Below are positions 8,433 through 17,788 of a stretch of DNA of 64,000 nucleotides, piece after piece. Position 1 is the first letter of the stretch. Every line of letters begins with the position of its first letter. The notes under the pieces were generated by a model. The model did not search any database. It had not been told where the DNA came from and saw only the letters and a list, made by a program, of their open reading frames with translations. The position numbers and the translations under genes are program-made. The stretch is from NCBI GenBank assembly GCA_031253995.1, contig JAIRVG010000026.1, positions 62,001 through 126,000 of the forward strand. The letters run 5' to 3'. The DNA comes from Paucimonas sp. (GTDB lineage Bacteria > Pseudomonadota > Gammaproteobacteria > Pseudomonadales > Pseudomonadaceae).

Positions 8433-8981
8433 TCAGAAGTTCGCGGGGGTGGCCGCGCTGATCAGCCTGGCCGGCTCATCGTAGGGGTTGCGAAAACGGT
8501 GCGGCTTGGTGCTTTCGAAATAGTAGCTGTCGCCCGCTTCGAGGATGAAGGTTTCGAGGCCCACCACCAGTTCCAGCTTGCCTTCGAGGAGGATGCCGGT
8601 CTCTTCGCCATCGTGGGTGAGCATTTCTTCGCCGGTGTCGGCGCCTGGCGGGTAGATTTCGTTGAGGAAGGCGATGGCGCGGCTCGGATGGCCGTTGCCG
8701 ACCAGCTTCATGGTCACCGCACCGTCCGAAATGTCGATCAGTTCGTGCGCCTTGTAGACGATCTGCGTCGGATTTTCCGGCAGCAGGTCCTCGGAGAAGA
8801 ACTCCATCATCGACATCGGAATGCCACCCAGCACCTTGCGCAGCGAGCTGATCGACGGGCTCACGCTGTTCTTCTCGATCATCGAGATAGTGCTGTTGGT
8901 CACGCCCGCGCGCTTGGCGAGCTCGCGCTGGGACAGGCCCTTGAGCTTGCGAATGGCTTGTAGTCGTTCACCGACGTCCAA
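8433..8981 (-). CDS. pauR: XRE-cupin transcriptional regulator, PauR-like
   Basis: 182 residues. It has an N-terminal Xre/Cro HTH (GERLQAIRKLKGLSQRELAKR, AGVTNSTISMIEKN) and a C-terminal cupin (ETGILLEGKLELVVGLETFI, then GDSYYFESTKPHRFRNP). This architecture is shared by PuuR of E. coli and PauR of P. aeruginosa, repressors of polyamine catabolism. The position beside cytochrome c5 and dadX matches PA5301/PauR. I choose TTG at 8981 because a perfect AGGAGG (8990-8995) lies 8 bases before it. In-frame ATGs at 9026/9029 would add 16 residues but lack a ribosome site. Control of the polyamine genes elsewhere in this window is likely but inferred. Confidence 0.85.
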   Translation of the reverse strand: MDVGERLQAIRKLKGLSQRELAKRAGVTNSTISMIEKNSVSPSISSLRKVLGGIPMSMMEFFSEDLLPENPTQIVYKAHELIDISDGAVTMKLVGNGHPSRAIAFLNEIYPPGADTGEEMLTHDGEETGILLEGKLELVVGLETFILEAGDSYYFESTKPHRFRNPYDEPARLISAATPANF

Positions 8982-9085
8982 TGCTGGAGCCTCCTGACGA
9001 ATGAATGGGGTCGAAATGTGCGCCATCATCGCAACAGCGTTCAGTATTTACAACACTTCGACCCGCAGCTCGTCAGCGATGGCAC

Positions 9086-10159
9086 TCACTCTCCGGTATA
9101 GACCAAAGGCACCCGGCGCAGGTTGCAAAAGATCTGGTAGGGGATGCTCCCGGCCTGGGTCGCGACGTCGCTGGCCAGGACGTTCTTGCCCCACAGTTCC
9201 ACCGTGCTGCCGAGGCCGGCTTCGGGGACATCGGTGAGGTCGATGCACAGCATGTCCATCGATACCCGGCCGATCAGCTGGCTGCGCTTGCCAGCCACCA
9301 GCACCGGGGTGCCGGTCGGCGCGTGGCGCGGGTAGCCGTCGGCGTAACCCATGGCGACCACGCCGACCCGGGTCGGACGCGGGCTGACGAAGCGCGCGCC
9401 ATAGCCCACCGGCTCGCCGGCTGGCAGTTCGCGCACGCTGATGACTTTCGATTCCAGGGTCATTACCGGTTGCAGGCGGTCGGCTTCGGCCTGGGCGGTC
9501 TCGAACGGCGTGGCGCCGTACAGCATGATGCCCGGGCGCACCCAGTCGCTGGGGATCTGCGGCCAGCCCAGCACCGCCGGCGAATTGCGCAGGCTGACTT
9601 CGGCCTTGAGGCCCTGGCGCGCCGCCTCGAACACCGCGACCTGCTCGTTGCTGGCATTGCTGTCCAGCTCGTCGGCACGGGCGAAGTGGCTCATCAGGAC
9701 GATCTTCGACACCTTGCCGCTGGCCTGCAGGCGCTGGTACGCCGCCTGGTAGTCACGCGGATGCAGGCCGACGCGGTGCATGCCGGTGTCCATCTTCAGC
9801 CAGACCTGGATCGGTTTGCCCAGACTGGCCTTCTCGATCGCTTCCAGCTGCCACAGTGAATGCACCACGCACCAGAAGTCGTGCTTGACGATCAGTTCCA
9901 GCTCGCTGGCCTCGAAGAAGCCTTCGAGCAGCAGCACCGGGGCCTTGATCCCCACTTCGCGCAGCGCCAGCGCCTCCTCGATGCAGGCCACGGCGAAACC
10001 ATCGGCCTCGGCTTCCAGCGCCAGGGCGCAACGCACCGCGCCATGCCCGTAGGCATCGGCCTTGATCACGGCCAGGGCACGGGCACCGGTGAGCTTGCGG
10101 GCGAATTGGTAGTTGTGACGAAGTGCTTGGAGGTCGATCAGGGCACGGGCGGGACGCAT
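9086..10159 (-). CDS. dadX: Catabolic alanine racemase
   Basis: 357 residues. The PLP lysine is K33 in [11 protein letters not shown], and the C-terminal domain holds the catalytic-tyrosine region ([10 protein letters not shown]) and MGYADGYPR. It interconverts L- and D-alanine so that DadA can oxidise the D-form. ATG at 10159 begins [18 protein letters not shown]; the frame runs on upstream without domain content. It is in the dad unit with the RidA-like gene and dadA, transcribed dadA-ridA-dadX, as in other pseudomonads. Confidence 0.95.
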   Translation of the reverse strand: MRPARALIDLQALRHNYQFARKLTGARALAVIKADAYGHGAVRCALALEAEADGFAVACIEEALALREVGIKAPVLLLEGFFEASELELIVKHDFWCVVHSLWQLEAIEKASLGKPIQVWLKMDTGMHRVGLHPRDYQAAYQRLQASGKVSKIVLMSHFARADELDSNASNEQVAVFEAARQGLKAEVSLRNSPAVLGWPQIPSDWVRPGIMLYGATPFETAQAEADRLQPVMTLESKVISVRELPAGEPVGYGARFVSPRPTRVGVVAMGYADGYPRHAPTGTPVLVAGKRSQLIGRVSMDMLCIDLTDVPEAGLGSTVELWGKNVLASDVATQAGSIPYQIFCNLRRVPLVYTGE

Positions 10160-10247
10160 GACGGCAGCCTTCTGGCAGTCTGTTTGGAATAAAAGGCCCG
10201 GTGCCGCAACGACCTGTAAGCCAGGGCACCGGGTGAAGAGAGGTACG

Positions 10248-10601
10248 TTACGAGAGCGCGGCAACCACCGACATTTCGACGAGGATCTCCGGCTCGCAGA
10301 GCTTGCTTTCCACGGTGGCGCGGGCCGGGGCAACGCCTTTGGGCAGCCACTTGTCCCACACCGCGTTCATGCCCTGGAAGTCGGCGTCGATGTCCTTCAG
10401 GTAGATGGTCACCGAGAGCAGGCGGGTCTTGTCGGTGCCTGCCAGGTCCAGCAGGCGCTCGATATTGGCCAGGGTTTCGCGGGTCTGCTGTTCGATCCCG
10501 GCGTTCATGTCGTCACCCACCTGGCCCGCCAGGTAGACGGTACCGTTGTGGGCGACGATCTGGCTCATGCGGTCATTGGTGAGCTGGCGCTGGATTGCCA
10601 T
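10248..10601 (-). CDS. RidA-family protein in the dad operon
   Basis: 117 residues of the YjgF/YER057c/UK114 family. The conserved segments are [28 protein letters not shown] and [20 protein letters not shown], the last holding the substrate-binding arginine. RidA proteins hydrolyse reactive enamine/imine intermediates. DadA produces an imino acid from D-alanine, so a housekeeping role beside DadA is plausible. The ATG at 10601 lies inside the 3' end of dadA, overlapping it by 29 bases, which indicates coupled translation. Confidence 0.9.
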   Translation of the reverse strand: MAIQRQLTNDRMSQIVAHNGTVYLAGQVGDDMNAGIEQQTRETLANIERLLDLAGTDKTRLLSVTIYLKDIDADFQGMNAVWDKWLPKGVAPARATVESKLCEPEILVEMSVVAALS

Positions 10602-11874
10602 GCTTGGCGGTCTCCTGGTGATGTCCGTAGCGGGAAATGTCGAGGCCTTCGGCACTGATCTGCGGTTTCTTGCGCGCCATCAGGTCGGCGAGCAGGCGAC
10701 CGGAACCACAAGCCATGGTCCAGCCGAGGGTGCCGTGACCGGTGTTGAGGAACAGGTTGCGGAACGGCGTGGCACCGACGATCGGCGTACCGTCCGGGGT
10801 GGTCGGACGCAGGCCGGTCCAGAACTCGGCCGCCTGCAGGTTGCCGCCCAGAGGATAGAGATCGTTGACGATCATCTCCAGCGTTTCGCGCCGGCGCGGG
10901 TTCAGCGACAGGTCGAAACCGGCGATCTCGGCCATGCCGCCGACGCGGATGCGGTTGTCGAAGCGGGTGATCGCGACCTTGTAGGTTTCGTCGAGGATGG
11001 TCGAGGTTGGCGCCATGTCCGGGTTGGTGATCGGCACGGTCAGCGAGTAGCCCTTGAGCGGGTACACCGGGGCCTTGATGCCCAGCGGCTTGAGCAGTTG
11101 CGGCGAGTAGCTGCCCAGGGCCAGCACGTAGCGGTCGGCGGTTTCCAGCTTGCCGTCGATCCACACGCCGTTGATGCGGTCACCGGCGAAGTCCAGGCGC
11201 TGGATGTTCTGGCCGAAGCGGAACTCGACGCCGAGCTTGACCGCCATTTCCGCCAGGCGGGTGGTGAACAGCTGGCAGTCGCCGGTCTGGTCGTTGGGCA
11301 GGCGCAGGGCGCCGGCGAGGATGTCGGAGACGTTGGCCAGGGCCGGCTCGACGCGGGCGATGCCTTCACGGTCCAGCAGCTCGTAGGGCACGCCGGCCTG
11401 TTCGAGGACGGCGATGTCCTTGGCGGCGTTGTCCACCTGGGCCTGGGTGCGGAACAGCTGGGTGGTGCCGAGGGTGCGGCCTTCGTAGGCGATGCCGGTT
11501 TCGGCGCGCAGTTCGTCGAGGCAGTCGCGGCTGTACTCGGACAGGCGGACCATGCGCTCCTTGTTCACGGCGTAGCGGTTGGCGGTGCAATTGCGCAGCA
11601 TCTGCGCCATCCACAGGTACTGGTCGACGTCGCCGGTGGCCTTGATCGCCAGGGGCGCGTGGCGCTCCAGCAGCCACTTGATGGCTTTCAGCGGCACGCC
11701 CGGGGCGGCCCACGGCGAAGCGTAGCCCGGCGATACCTGGCCGGCGTTGGCGAAACTGGTTTCCATGGCCACCGCTGGCTGGCGATCGACCACCACGACT
11801 TCGAAACCTTGCCGGGCCAGATAGTAGGCACTGGCGGTTCCGATCACACCGCTACCAAGTACCAGAACGCGCAT
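10573..11874 (-). CDS. dadA: D-amino acid dehydrogenase small subunit
   Basis: 433 residues. It starts with an FAD-binding Rossmann motif ([21 protein letters not shown]) and ends with [20 protein letters not shown], the C-terminal FAD contact of DadA-type oxidoreductases. It oxidises D-alanine (and other D-amino acids) to the oxo acid and ammonia, feeding electrons into the respiratory chain at the inner membrane. ATG at 11874 is preceded by GAGGAA. The C-terminal tail ([17 protein letters not shown]) is typical of Pseudomonas DadA. Confidence 0.95.
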   Translation of the reverse strand: MRVLVLGSGVIGTASAYYLARQGFEVVVVDRQPAVAMETSFANAGQVSPGYASPWAAPGVPLKAIKWLLERHAPLAIKATGDVDQYLWMAQMLRNCTANRYAVNKERMVRLSEYSRDCLDELRAETGIAYEGRTLGTTQLFRTQAQVDNAAKDIAVLEQAGVPYELLDREGIARVEPALANVSDILAGALRLPNDQTGDCQLFTTRLAEMAVKLGVEFRFGQNIQRLDFAGDRINGVWIDGKLETADRYVLALGSYSPQLLKPLGIKAPVYPLKGYSLTVPITNPDMAPTSTILDETYKVAITRFDNRIRVGGMAEIAGFDLSLNPRRRETLEMIVNDLYPLGGNLQAAEFWTGLRPTTPDGTPIVGATPFRNLFLNTGHGTLGWTMACGSGRLLADLMARKKPQISAEGLDISRYGHHQETAKHGNPAPAHQ

Positions 11875-11985
11875 GTTGAATTCCTCAAGCCCGCTCGACG
11901 CAGACATTTATTGTGAAAGGCATGAATGCGCGCAGTGTAGAAAACTCGGGCCAGTGCATTTCACTATATAAAAACCTATATTTGG

Positions 11986-11997
11986 CGAGAATTCTCG
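11986..11997. promoter_or_regulatory. Palindrome in dadA-dadR intergenic region, probable Lrp/DadR site
   Basis: CGAGAATTCTCG is a perfect 12-bp palindrome in the 155-base gap between divergent dadA and dadR. It is flanked by AT-rich runs (CTATATAAAAACCTATATTT). Lrp-family sites are AT-cored palindromes of this size, and DadR acts on the dad promoter in Pseudomonas. Binding is inferred. Confidence 0.5.
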
Positions 11998-12029
11998 GCA
12001 AAGTCGGCTTTTACAAAGGGGCATCCACT

Positions 12030-12518
12030 ATGAGAACCCAGCACCAGAGCAAGCGCGAGCTGGACAAGATCGACCGCAACATCCTCCGTATCCTGCAGAC
12101 CGACGGGCGCATTTCCTTCACCGAACTGGGCGAGAAAGTCGGCCTGTCGACCACCCCGTGCACCGAGCGCGTCCGTCGTCTGGAGCGTGAAGGCATCATC
12201 ATGGGCTACAACGCCCGGCTCAATCCGCAGCACCTGAAGGGCAGCCTGCTGGTGTTCGTCGAGATCAGCCTGGACTACAAGTCTGGCGACACCTTCGAGG
12301 AGTTTCGTCGCGCCGTGCTGAAGCTGCCCCATGTGCTGGAGTGCCATCTGGTGTCGGGGGATTTCGACTACCTGGTGAAGGCGCGGATTTCCGAGATGGC
12401 CTCGTACCGCAAGTTGCTGGGCGACATCCTGCTCAAGCTGCCGCATGTGCGGGAGTCGAAGAGCTATATCGTGATGGAAGAGGTGAAGGAGAGTCTGAAC
12501 CTGCCGATTCCGGATTGA
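12030..12518 (+). CDS. dadR: Lrp/AsnC-family regulator of the dad operon
   Basis: 162 residues. The N-terminal AsnC-type HTH (LDKIDRNILRILQTDGRISF, LGEKVGLSTTPCTERVRRLE) is followed by a RAM effector domain (LLVFVEISLDYKSGD, CHLVSGDFDYLVKARI). Divergent placement from dadA marks it as DadR, the L-alanine-responsive activator of alanine catabolism in Pseudomonas. ATG at 12030 matches Lrp start positions; the frame extends upstream to 11913 without domain support and into the promoter region. Confidence 0.93.
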   Translation: MRTQHQSKRELDKIDRNILRILQTDGRISFTELGEKVGLSTTPCTERVRRLEREGIIMGYNARLNPQHLKGSLLVFVEISLDYKSGDTFEEFRRAVLKLPHVLECHLVSGDFDYLVKARISEMASYRKLLGDILLKLPHVRESKSYIVMEEVKESLNLPIPD

Positions 12519-12570
12519 GATGTTTATCGACGTTGAGGGGGGGTGCCTGTCTTGAGGGCGCTGAACATCT

Positions 12571-12924
12571 TCAGACAAGCACCTGCCGGGTAGTAGCGAT
12601 GAACTCATGCACCAACCGCTCCGCCCCCGCATCGATCATCTCGTCCGGCCCGCGTCCACGCGGGCATGGCAGGCGCGGCGTGGTGCCGAACAGCCGGCAG
12701 ATCAGCGGCCGCTCCTCATAAACGGTGCACCCCTGCGGCCCCAGGTGCACACAGTTCAGTTCCGCCAGCGCCGCCTCCTGCTCCTGCGCCGTCTTCCTCG
12801 GCAGCCGGGCCATTTCCTCGGACGACGTGGTCACCGGCCCGCAGCAGTCATGACAACCGGGCACGCAGTCGAACGAAGGGATCTGCTCGCGCAGGAAACG
12901 AATCTTGTGGCTGTTGCAGGCCAT
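12571..12924 (-). CDS. YkgJ-family cysteine cluster protein
   Basis: 117 residues with the family signature: CVPGCHDCCG near residue 20 and later single cysteines in LNCVHLGPQGCTVYEERPLICRLFG. This is the zinc- or iron-chelating YkgJ/UPF0153 fold. Its molecular role is not established. ATG at 12924 begins MACNSHKIRFLREQIPSF; a start at 12990 is possible but adds a low-complexity segment. It is convergent with dadR and divergent from the flavoenzyme gene. Confidence 0.82.
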   Translation of the reverse strand: MACNSHKIRFLREQIPSFDCVPGCHDCCGPVTTSSEEMARLPRKTAQEQEAALAELNCVHLGPQGCTVYEERPLICRLFGTTPRLPCPRGRGPDEMIDAGAERLVHEFIATTRQVLV

Positions 12925-13037
12925 GGCACGGGACCGCGGGGATAGGAAAGGCCGCCATTCTGCCTGACGGTTGCCGACCCATGAAAGCACCGCCTATGCT
13001 GCGCCGACTTCACCGACACTCACCCAGGACCACACCC

Positions 13038-14315
13038 ATGCACACCGCTTCCTACTACGCCGCCAGCAGCGTCCCCCAGCCGGACTACCCCACGCTGAGC
13101 GGCGAGCAGCAGTGCGATGTCTGCGTGATCGGCGGCGGCTATTCCGGGTTGAACACCGCCATCGAACTGGCCGAACGCGGCCTCAGCGTGGTCCTGCTGG
13201 AAGCCCGCAAGATCGGCTGGGGCGCCAGCGGGCGCAACGGCGGGCAGCTGATCCGCGGCGTCGGCCACGGCCTCGAACAGTTCGCCCCGATCATCGGTGC
13301 CGATGGCGTCAAACAGATGAAGCTGATGGGCCTGGAAGCGGTGGAAATCGTCCGCCAGCGGGTCGAGCGTCACGCCATCGCCTGCGACCTGACCTGGGGC
13401 TACTGTGACCTGGCCAACAAGCCCCGCGAATTCGCCGACTTCGCCGAAGAGGCCGACGCCCTGCGCGCCCTCGGCTACCGCCACGAACTGCGCCTGGTGC
13501 CACCGGAGCAGATGCACAGCGTGATCGGCTCCGATCGCTACGCCGGCGGCCTGATCGACATGGGCTCCGGCCACCTGCACCCGCTCAACCTGGCCCTGGG
13601 CGAGGCCGCGGTGGCGGCGCAACTGGGCGTGCGCCTGTTCGAGCGCTCGGCGGTGACCCGTATCGACTACGGCCCGCAAGTGACGGTGCACACCGCCCGC
13701 GGCACCGTCCGCGCCACCACCCTGGTGCTGTGCTGCAACGCCTACCTCAACGACCTGAACCGCAGCATCGGCGGCAAGATCCTGCCCGCCGGCAGCTACA
13801 TCATCGCCACCGAACCCCTTGGCGAGGAACGCGCGCAGCAGTTGCTGCCGCAGAACATGGCGGTGTGCGACCAGCGGGTGACCGTGGATTACTTCCGCCT
13901 CTCCGCCGACCGCCGCCTGCTGTTCGGCGGTGCCTGTCATTACTCGGGTCGTGATCCACAGGATATCGGCGCCTACATGCGGCCGAAGATGCTCAAGGTG
14001 TTCCCGCAACTGGCCGACGTGCGCATCGACTTCCAGTGGGGCGGCATGATCGGCATCGGCGCCAACCGCCTGCCACAGATCGGCCGCCTGCCCGAGCAGC
14101 CCAACGTCTATTACGCCCAGGCCTACGCCGGCCATGGCCTGAACGCCACCCACCTGGCCGGACGCCTGCTCGGCGAGGCGATCAGCGGCCAGCAGGGCGG
14201 GCGCTTCGACCTGTTCGCCAAGGTGCCGCACATCACGTTCCCCGGCGGCAAGCATTTGCGCTCGCCGCTGTTGGCGCTGGGGATGCTGTGGCATCGGCTG
14301 AAGGAACTGGTGTGA
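13038..14315 (+). CDS. FAD-dependent oxidoreductase, gamma-glutamylputrescine oxidase-like (PauB/PuuB)
   Basis: 425 residues of the DAO superfamily. The FAD motif CDVCVIGGGYSGLNTAIELAE is followed by EARKIGWGASGRNGGQL, the signature of PuuB-like enzymes, and the C-terminal contact is YYAQAYAGHGLNATHLAG. PuuB/PauB oxidise gamma-glutamylputrescine to the aldehyde, between the synthetase and the aldehyde dehydrogenase of the pathway. Its place beside the dad region matches PA5309 of P. aeruginosa (PauB4). ATG at 13038 starts MHTASYYAASSV. Other N-substituted amines are possible substrates. Confidence 0.85.
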   Translation: MHTASYYAASSVPQPDYPTLSGEQQCDVCVIGGGYSGLNTAIELAERGLSVVLLEARKIGWGASGRNGGQLIRGVGHGLEQFAPIIGADGVKQMKLMGLEAVEIVRQRVERHAIACDLTWGYCDLANKPREFADFAEEADALRALGYRHELRLVPPEQMHSVIGSDRYAGGLIDMGSGHLHPLNLALGEAAVAAQLGVRLFERSAVTRIDYGPQVTVHTARGTVRATTLVLCCNAYLNDLNRSIGGKILPAGSYIIATEPLGEERAQQLLPQNMAVCDQRVTVDYFRLSADRRLLFGGACHYSGRDPQDIGAYMRPKMLKVFPQLADVRIDFQWGGMIGIGANRLPQIGRLPEQPNVYYAQAYAGHGLNATHLAGRLLGEAISGQQGGRFDLFAKVPHITFPGGKHLRSPLLALGMLWHRLKELV

Positions 14316-14330
14316 GCCGACGCCACCTGC

Positions 14331-14561
14331 TCAACTGCGCCAGAACGGCTTGAGCCCTTCCTCTATCGCATCCTCGCGGCTCAGGCCGATGTCCTTGAGT
14401 TGCGCGGGTGTCAGTTCCAACAGTGCCCGCCGGGTCGCCCAGCGGTGGCGCATCAGCCGTACCCGGTCCAGCAAGCCCACCGTGCGGATCGCCGGGTTAC
14501 GCTGGGCCTGCTCCAGCTCGCCGCCATACAGTTTCAAGCGCACATCACTCAGGCCGTTCAT
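14331..14561 (-). CDS. DUF1127 small protein
   Basis: 76 residues. The C-terminal half carries the DUF1127 (YjiS-like) motif ALLELTPAQLKDIGLSREDA, ending GLKPFWRS. Such proteins are short, basic and often stress-related; some of them act through RNA, but nothing here shows that. ATG at 14561 has GGAG upstream. It is divergent from the MocR regulator across a motif-rich gap, an arrangement that suggests it is the regulator's target. Confidence 0.85.
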   Translation of the reverse strand: MNGLSDVRLKLYGGELEQAQRNPAIRTVGLLDRVRLMRHRWATRRALLELTPAQLKDIGLSREDAIEEGLKPFWRS

Positions 14562-14622
14562 CACATCGTTCTCCAGGGTTGGTAAACCGTGAAGAAAGGA
14601 TGCGCCCGTGGGAAAATTCGTT

Positions 14623-14701
14623 ACAGATTCAACAGATCAGAATTTTCTTCATACAGATTTCTTCAATTCCCCTCTGAATGATGTATTTTTCGTACATCTG
14701 T
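14623..14701. promoter_or_regulatory. Probable MocR operator region with ACAGAT repeats
   Basis: The hexamer ACAGAT occurs at 14623-14628, 14632-14637 and 14653-14658, and inverted (ATCTGT) at 14696-14701. The last copy overlaps an inverted repeat GATGTA (14680-14685) / TACATC (14693-14698). The gap is AT-rich and lies between divergent DUF1127 and MocR genes. MocR proteins bind direct repeats of this kind; the assignment is inference. Confidence 0.5.
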
Positions 14702-14738
14702 AATGGTTCTGTCCTACGGAGCTGCCTGGAGTATGCCC

Positions 14739-16169
14739 ATGACCCTCTACGTCAATCTCGCTGAACTGCTGGGCGCCCGTATCGAACAAGGCCTCTATCG
14801 TCCGGGAGACCGCCTGCCGTCGGTGCGCGCCCTGAGCCTGGAGCACGGGGTCAGCCTGAGCACCGTGCAACAGGCCTACCGCCTGCTGGAAGACAACGGC
14901 CTGGTGGCGCCTCGACCGAAATCCGGCTACTTCGTGCCGCAGCACCGCAACCTGCCCGCCCTGCCGGCAGTGGGACGACCGGCACAGCGGCCCGTGGACA
15001 TCTCCCAGTGGGAGCACGTGATAGAGCTGGTGCGCAGCTCGCCGAACAAGAACGTGGTGCAGCTTGGCCGCGGCATGCCCGACGTCAACAGCCCCACCCT
15101 CAAGCCGCTGCTGCGCAGCCTGGCCCAGCTCAGCCGGCGCCAGGACATGCCGGGCCTGTACTACGACACCATCAGCGGCACCGAGGCCCTGCGCGAGCAG
15201 GTCGCGCGGCTGATGCTCGACTCCGGCTGCACCCTGGGCGCCGCCGACCTAGTCATCACCACCGGCTGCCACGAGGCGCTGTCGGCCAGTATCCGTGCGG
15301 TCTGCCAACCCGGCGACATCGTCGCGGTGGATTCGCCAAGCTTCCACGGCGCCATGCAGACCCTCAAGGGCCTGGGCATGAAAGCCATGGAGATCCCCAC
15401 CGACCCGCTCACCGGCATCAGCCTCGAAGCCCTCGAACTGGCCCTGGAACAGTGGCCGATCAAGCTGATCCAGGTGACGCCGACCTGCAACAACCCGCTC
15501 GGCTACGTGATGCCCGAGGCCCGCAAGCGCGCCCTGCTCAACCTGGCCCAGCGCTTCGACGTGGCGATCCTCGAAGACGATGTGTACGGCGACCTCGCCT
15601 ACACCTACCCGCGACCGCGCACCATCAAGTCGTTCGACGACGACGGCCGCGTGCTGCTCTGCAGCTCCTTCTCCAAGACCCTGGCTCCGGGCCTGCGCAT
15701 CGGCTGGGTGGCGCCGGGACGCTACCTGGAACGGGTGCTGCACATGAAGTACATCGGCACCGGCAGCACCGCGACCCAGCCCCAGCTGGCCATCGCCGAC
15801 TTCATCGAGGGCGGTCACTACCAGCCGCACCTGCGCCGCATGCGCAGCCAGTACCAGCGCAGCCGCGACCAGATGATCGACTGGGTCACCCGCTATTTCC
15901 CTGCGGGTACCCGGGTCAGCCGGCCGCAAGGTAGCTTCCTGCTGTGGGTCGAGCTGCCGGAGCATTTCGATACCCTGAAGCTGAACCGCGTGCTGCTCGA
16001 ACAGGGCGTACAGATCGCCATGGGCAGCATCTTCTCCGCCTCGGGCAAGTACCGGAACTGCCTGCGCATGAACTACGCGGCCCTGCCCACCCCGGAGATC
16101 GAGGCGGCGGTGCGCAAGGTGGGGGAAAACGCCATTCGTCTACTGGCCGAGGAAGCGAAGCACGGGTAA
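14739..16169 (+). CDS. MocR-type regulator (GntR HTH fused to aminotransferase-like domain)
   Basis: 476 residues. Residues 1-75 are a GntR winged helix (IEQGLYRPGDRLPSVRALS, GVSLSTVQQAYRLLEDNG). The rest is a fold-type I aminotransferase domain with YYDTISGTEALREQVARLML, TPTCNNPLGYVMP, LEDDVYGDLAY and the PLP lysine in SSFSKTLAPGLRIGW. MocR proteins use PLP plus an amine or amino acid as signal. ATG at 14739 has GGAG 7 bases upstream; ATG at 14733 is in frame and nearly equivalent. Target genes are unknown; the divergent DUF1127 gene is the nearest candidate. Confidence 0.9.
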   Translation: MTLYVNLAELLGARIEQGLYRPGDRLPSVRALSLEHGVSLSTVQQAYRLLEDNGLVAPRPKSGYFVPQHRNLPALPAVGRPAQRPVDISQWEHVIELVRSSPNKNVVQLGRGMPDVNSPTLKPLLRSLAQLSRRQDMPGLYYDTISGTEALREQVARLMLDSGCTLGAADLVITTGCHEALSASIRAVCQPGDIVAVDSPSFHGAMQTLKGLGMKAMEIPTDPLTGISLEALELALEQWPIKLIQVTPTCNNPLGYVMPEARKRALLNLAQRFDVAILEDDVYGDLAYTYPRPRTIKSFDDDGRVLLCSSFSKTLAPGLRIGWVAPGRYLERVLHMKYIGTGSTATQPQLAIADFIEGGHYQPHLRRMRSQYQRSRDQMIDWVTRYFPAGTRVSRPQGSFLLWVELPEHFDTLKLNRVLLEQGVQIAMGSIFSASGKYRNCLRMNYAALPTPEIEAAVRKVGENAIRLLAEEAKHG

Positions 16170-16226
16170 CGTTCCGCTGGTCAACGCGGTCTACAGTTCA
16201 CCTGCCCGCGATCACGGAATGCTCAC

Positions 16227-17780
16227 TTGACCAGCCACCGGCTCCTGCCCTTCCTGCTCATCCTGTGCCTGACCCTCGGCGGCTGCGCCAGTGTCGGCGT
16301 GCCGCGCGACGTCAGCCAGGCGCTGCCGGCCAGCCAGTCGGCGTTCGGTCGTTCGGTGCTGCGCCAGGCCGAGGCCTATGGCGGGCGCTCGGGCTTCCGC
16401 CTGCTGCCCAACAGCAACGAGGCCTTCCGCGCCCGCGCCGAGCTGATCCGCAACGCGCAAAGCAGCATCGACCTGCAGTACTACATCGTCAACGACGGCC
16501 TCAGTACCCGTGCGCTGATCCATGAACTGCTGGCCGCCGCCGACCGCGGCGTGCGCGTGCGGATCCTGCTCGACGACACCACCAGCGATGGCCAGGACGG
16601 CCAGATCGGCGTGCTCGCCGCGCACCCGAACATCCAGATCCGCGTGTTCAACCCGCTGCAACTGGGCCGTGCCACCGGCGTGACCCGGGCCATGGGCCGC
16701 CTGTTCAACCTGTCGCGCCAGCACCGGCGCATGCACAACAAGCTGTGGTTGGTGGATAACGCCATGGCCATCGTTGGCGGGCGCAACCTCGGCGACGCCT
16801 ATTTCGACGCCGAGCCCAACCTCAACTTCACCGACATCGACCTGCTCGGCGTCGGCCCGGTGGCCGAGCAGTTGGGGCACAGCTTCGACCAGTACTGGAA
16901 CAGCGCCCTGAGCAAACCCATTGGCGACTTCCTCTACCTCCAGCCGGACGCCGACGACCTGCGCGCCAGCCGCCAGCGTCTGGAGCAGTCCCTGGCCGAA
17001 GCCCGTAACCAGCACAAGGCGCTGTATGAGCGCTTGATGGCCTGGCAGACCCAACCGCGCCTGGACACTTGGCGCAACGAACTGATCTGGGCCCACGCCC
17101 AGGCGCTGTGGGACGCACCGAGCAAAGTGCTGGCCGACGACGAGCCCGACCCGCAACTGCTGATGACCCGGCAACTGGCGCCGGAACTGAACGGGGTGCG
17201 CAAGGAGCTGATCCTGATCTCGGCCTATTTCGTGCCGCGCAAGGAAGGCCTGCTGTACCTGACCAGCCGCGCCGACGCCGGGGTTGCGGTGAACTTGCTG
17301 ACCAACGCCCTCGAAGCCACCGACGTACCGGTGGTCCACGGCGGCTACGCGCCCTATCGCCGGGCGCTGCTGGAGCACGGAGTGAAGCTCTTCGAACTGC
17401 GCCGCCAGCCCGGCGACCCAGGCCAACCGCGCTACCGCCTGAGCGGCGGTTCGGATTCCAGCCTGCACAGCAAGGCCATCGTCTTCGACCGGCAGAAGAC
17501 CTTCATCGGCTCGTTCAACTTCGACCCGCGTTCGGTGCTGTGGAACACCGAGGTCGGCGTGCTGGTGGACAGCCCGGAACTGGCCCAATACACCCGCGAT
17601 CTGGCGATCCAGGGTATGGCGCCGGCGGTGGCATATCAGGTGGAGTTACGGGAAGGGAAGCTGGTGTGGGTGACCGAGGACGATGGTCAGCCGCATGTGC
17701 TGACCACCGAGCCTGGGGGGTTGTGGCGAAGGTTCAATGCGTGGATCGCCAAGGCGGTGGGGTTGGAGAAGATGCTTTAG
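16227..17780 (+). CDS. Phospholipase D-family lipoprotein (cardiolipin-synthase-like)
   Basis: 517 residues. It begins with a lipoprotein signal (LLPFLLILCLTLGGC, lipobox LGGC). Two HKD motifs are intact: HNKLWLVDNAMAIVGGRN near residue 172 and HSKAIVFDRQKTFIGSFNFD near residue 415. The family transfers or hydrolyses phosphatidyl groups. The YmdC/ClsC-like layout with a lipobox suggests an envelope-anchored enzyme rather than a secreted toxin. TTG at 16227 is the start because it opens straight into the signal peptide; GGAA is the only ribosome-like element. It abuts the type VI island but points towards it on the other strand, so a link is not implied. Confidence 0.87.
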   Translation: MTSHRLLPFLLILCLTLGGCASVGVPRDVSQALPASQSAFGRSVLRQAEAYGGRSGFRLLPNSNEAFRARAELIRNAQSSIDLQYYIVNDGLSTRALIHELLAAADRGVRVRILLDDTTSDGQDGQIGVLAAHPNIQIRVFNPLQLGRATGVTRAMGRLFNLSRQHRRMHNKLWLVDNAMAIVGGRNLGDAYFDAEPNLNFTDIDLLGVGPVAEQLGHSFDQYWNSALSKPIGDFLYLQPDADDLRASRQRLEQSLAEARNQHKALYERLMAWQTQPRLDTWRNELIWAHAQALWDAPSKVLADDEPDPQLLMTRQLAPELNGVRKELILISAYFVPRKEGLLYLTSRADAGVAVNLLTNALEATDVPVVHGGYAPYRRALLEHGVKLFELRRQPGDPGQPRYRLSGGSDSSLHSKAIVFDRQKTFIGSFNFDPRSVLWNTEVGVLVDSPELAQYTRDLAIQGMAPAVAYQVELREGKLVWVTEDDGQPHVLTTEPGGLWRRFNAWIAKAVGLEKML

Positions 17781-17788
17781 GCGGGGGG

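Noticed and set aside
16227..17780. Phospholipase D-family protein as a type VI lipase effector
   Set aside because: It has a lipobox signal and is on the opposite strand from the island; an envelope enzyme is more likely.
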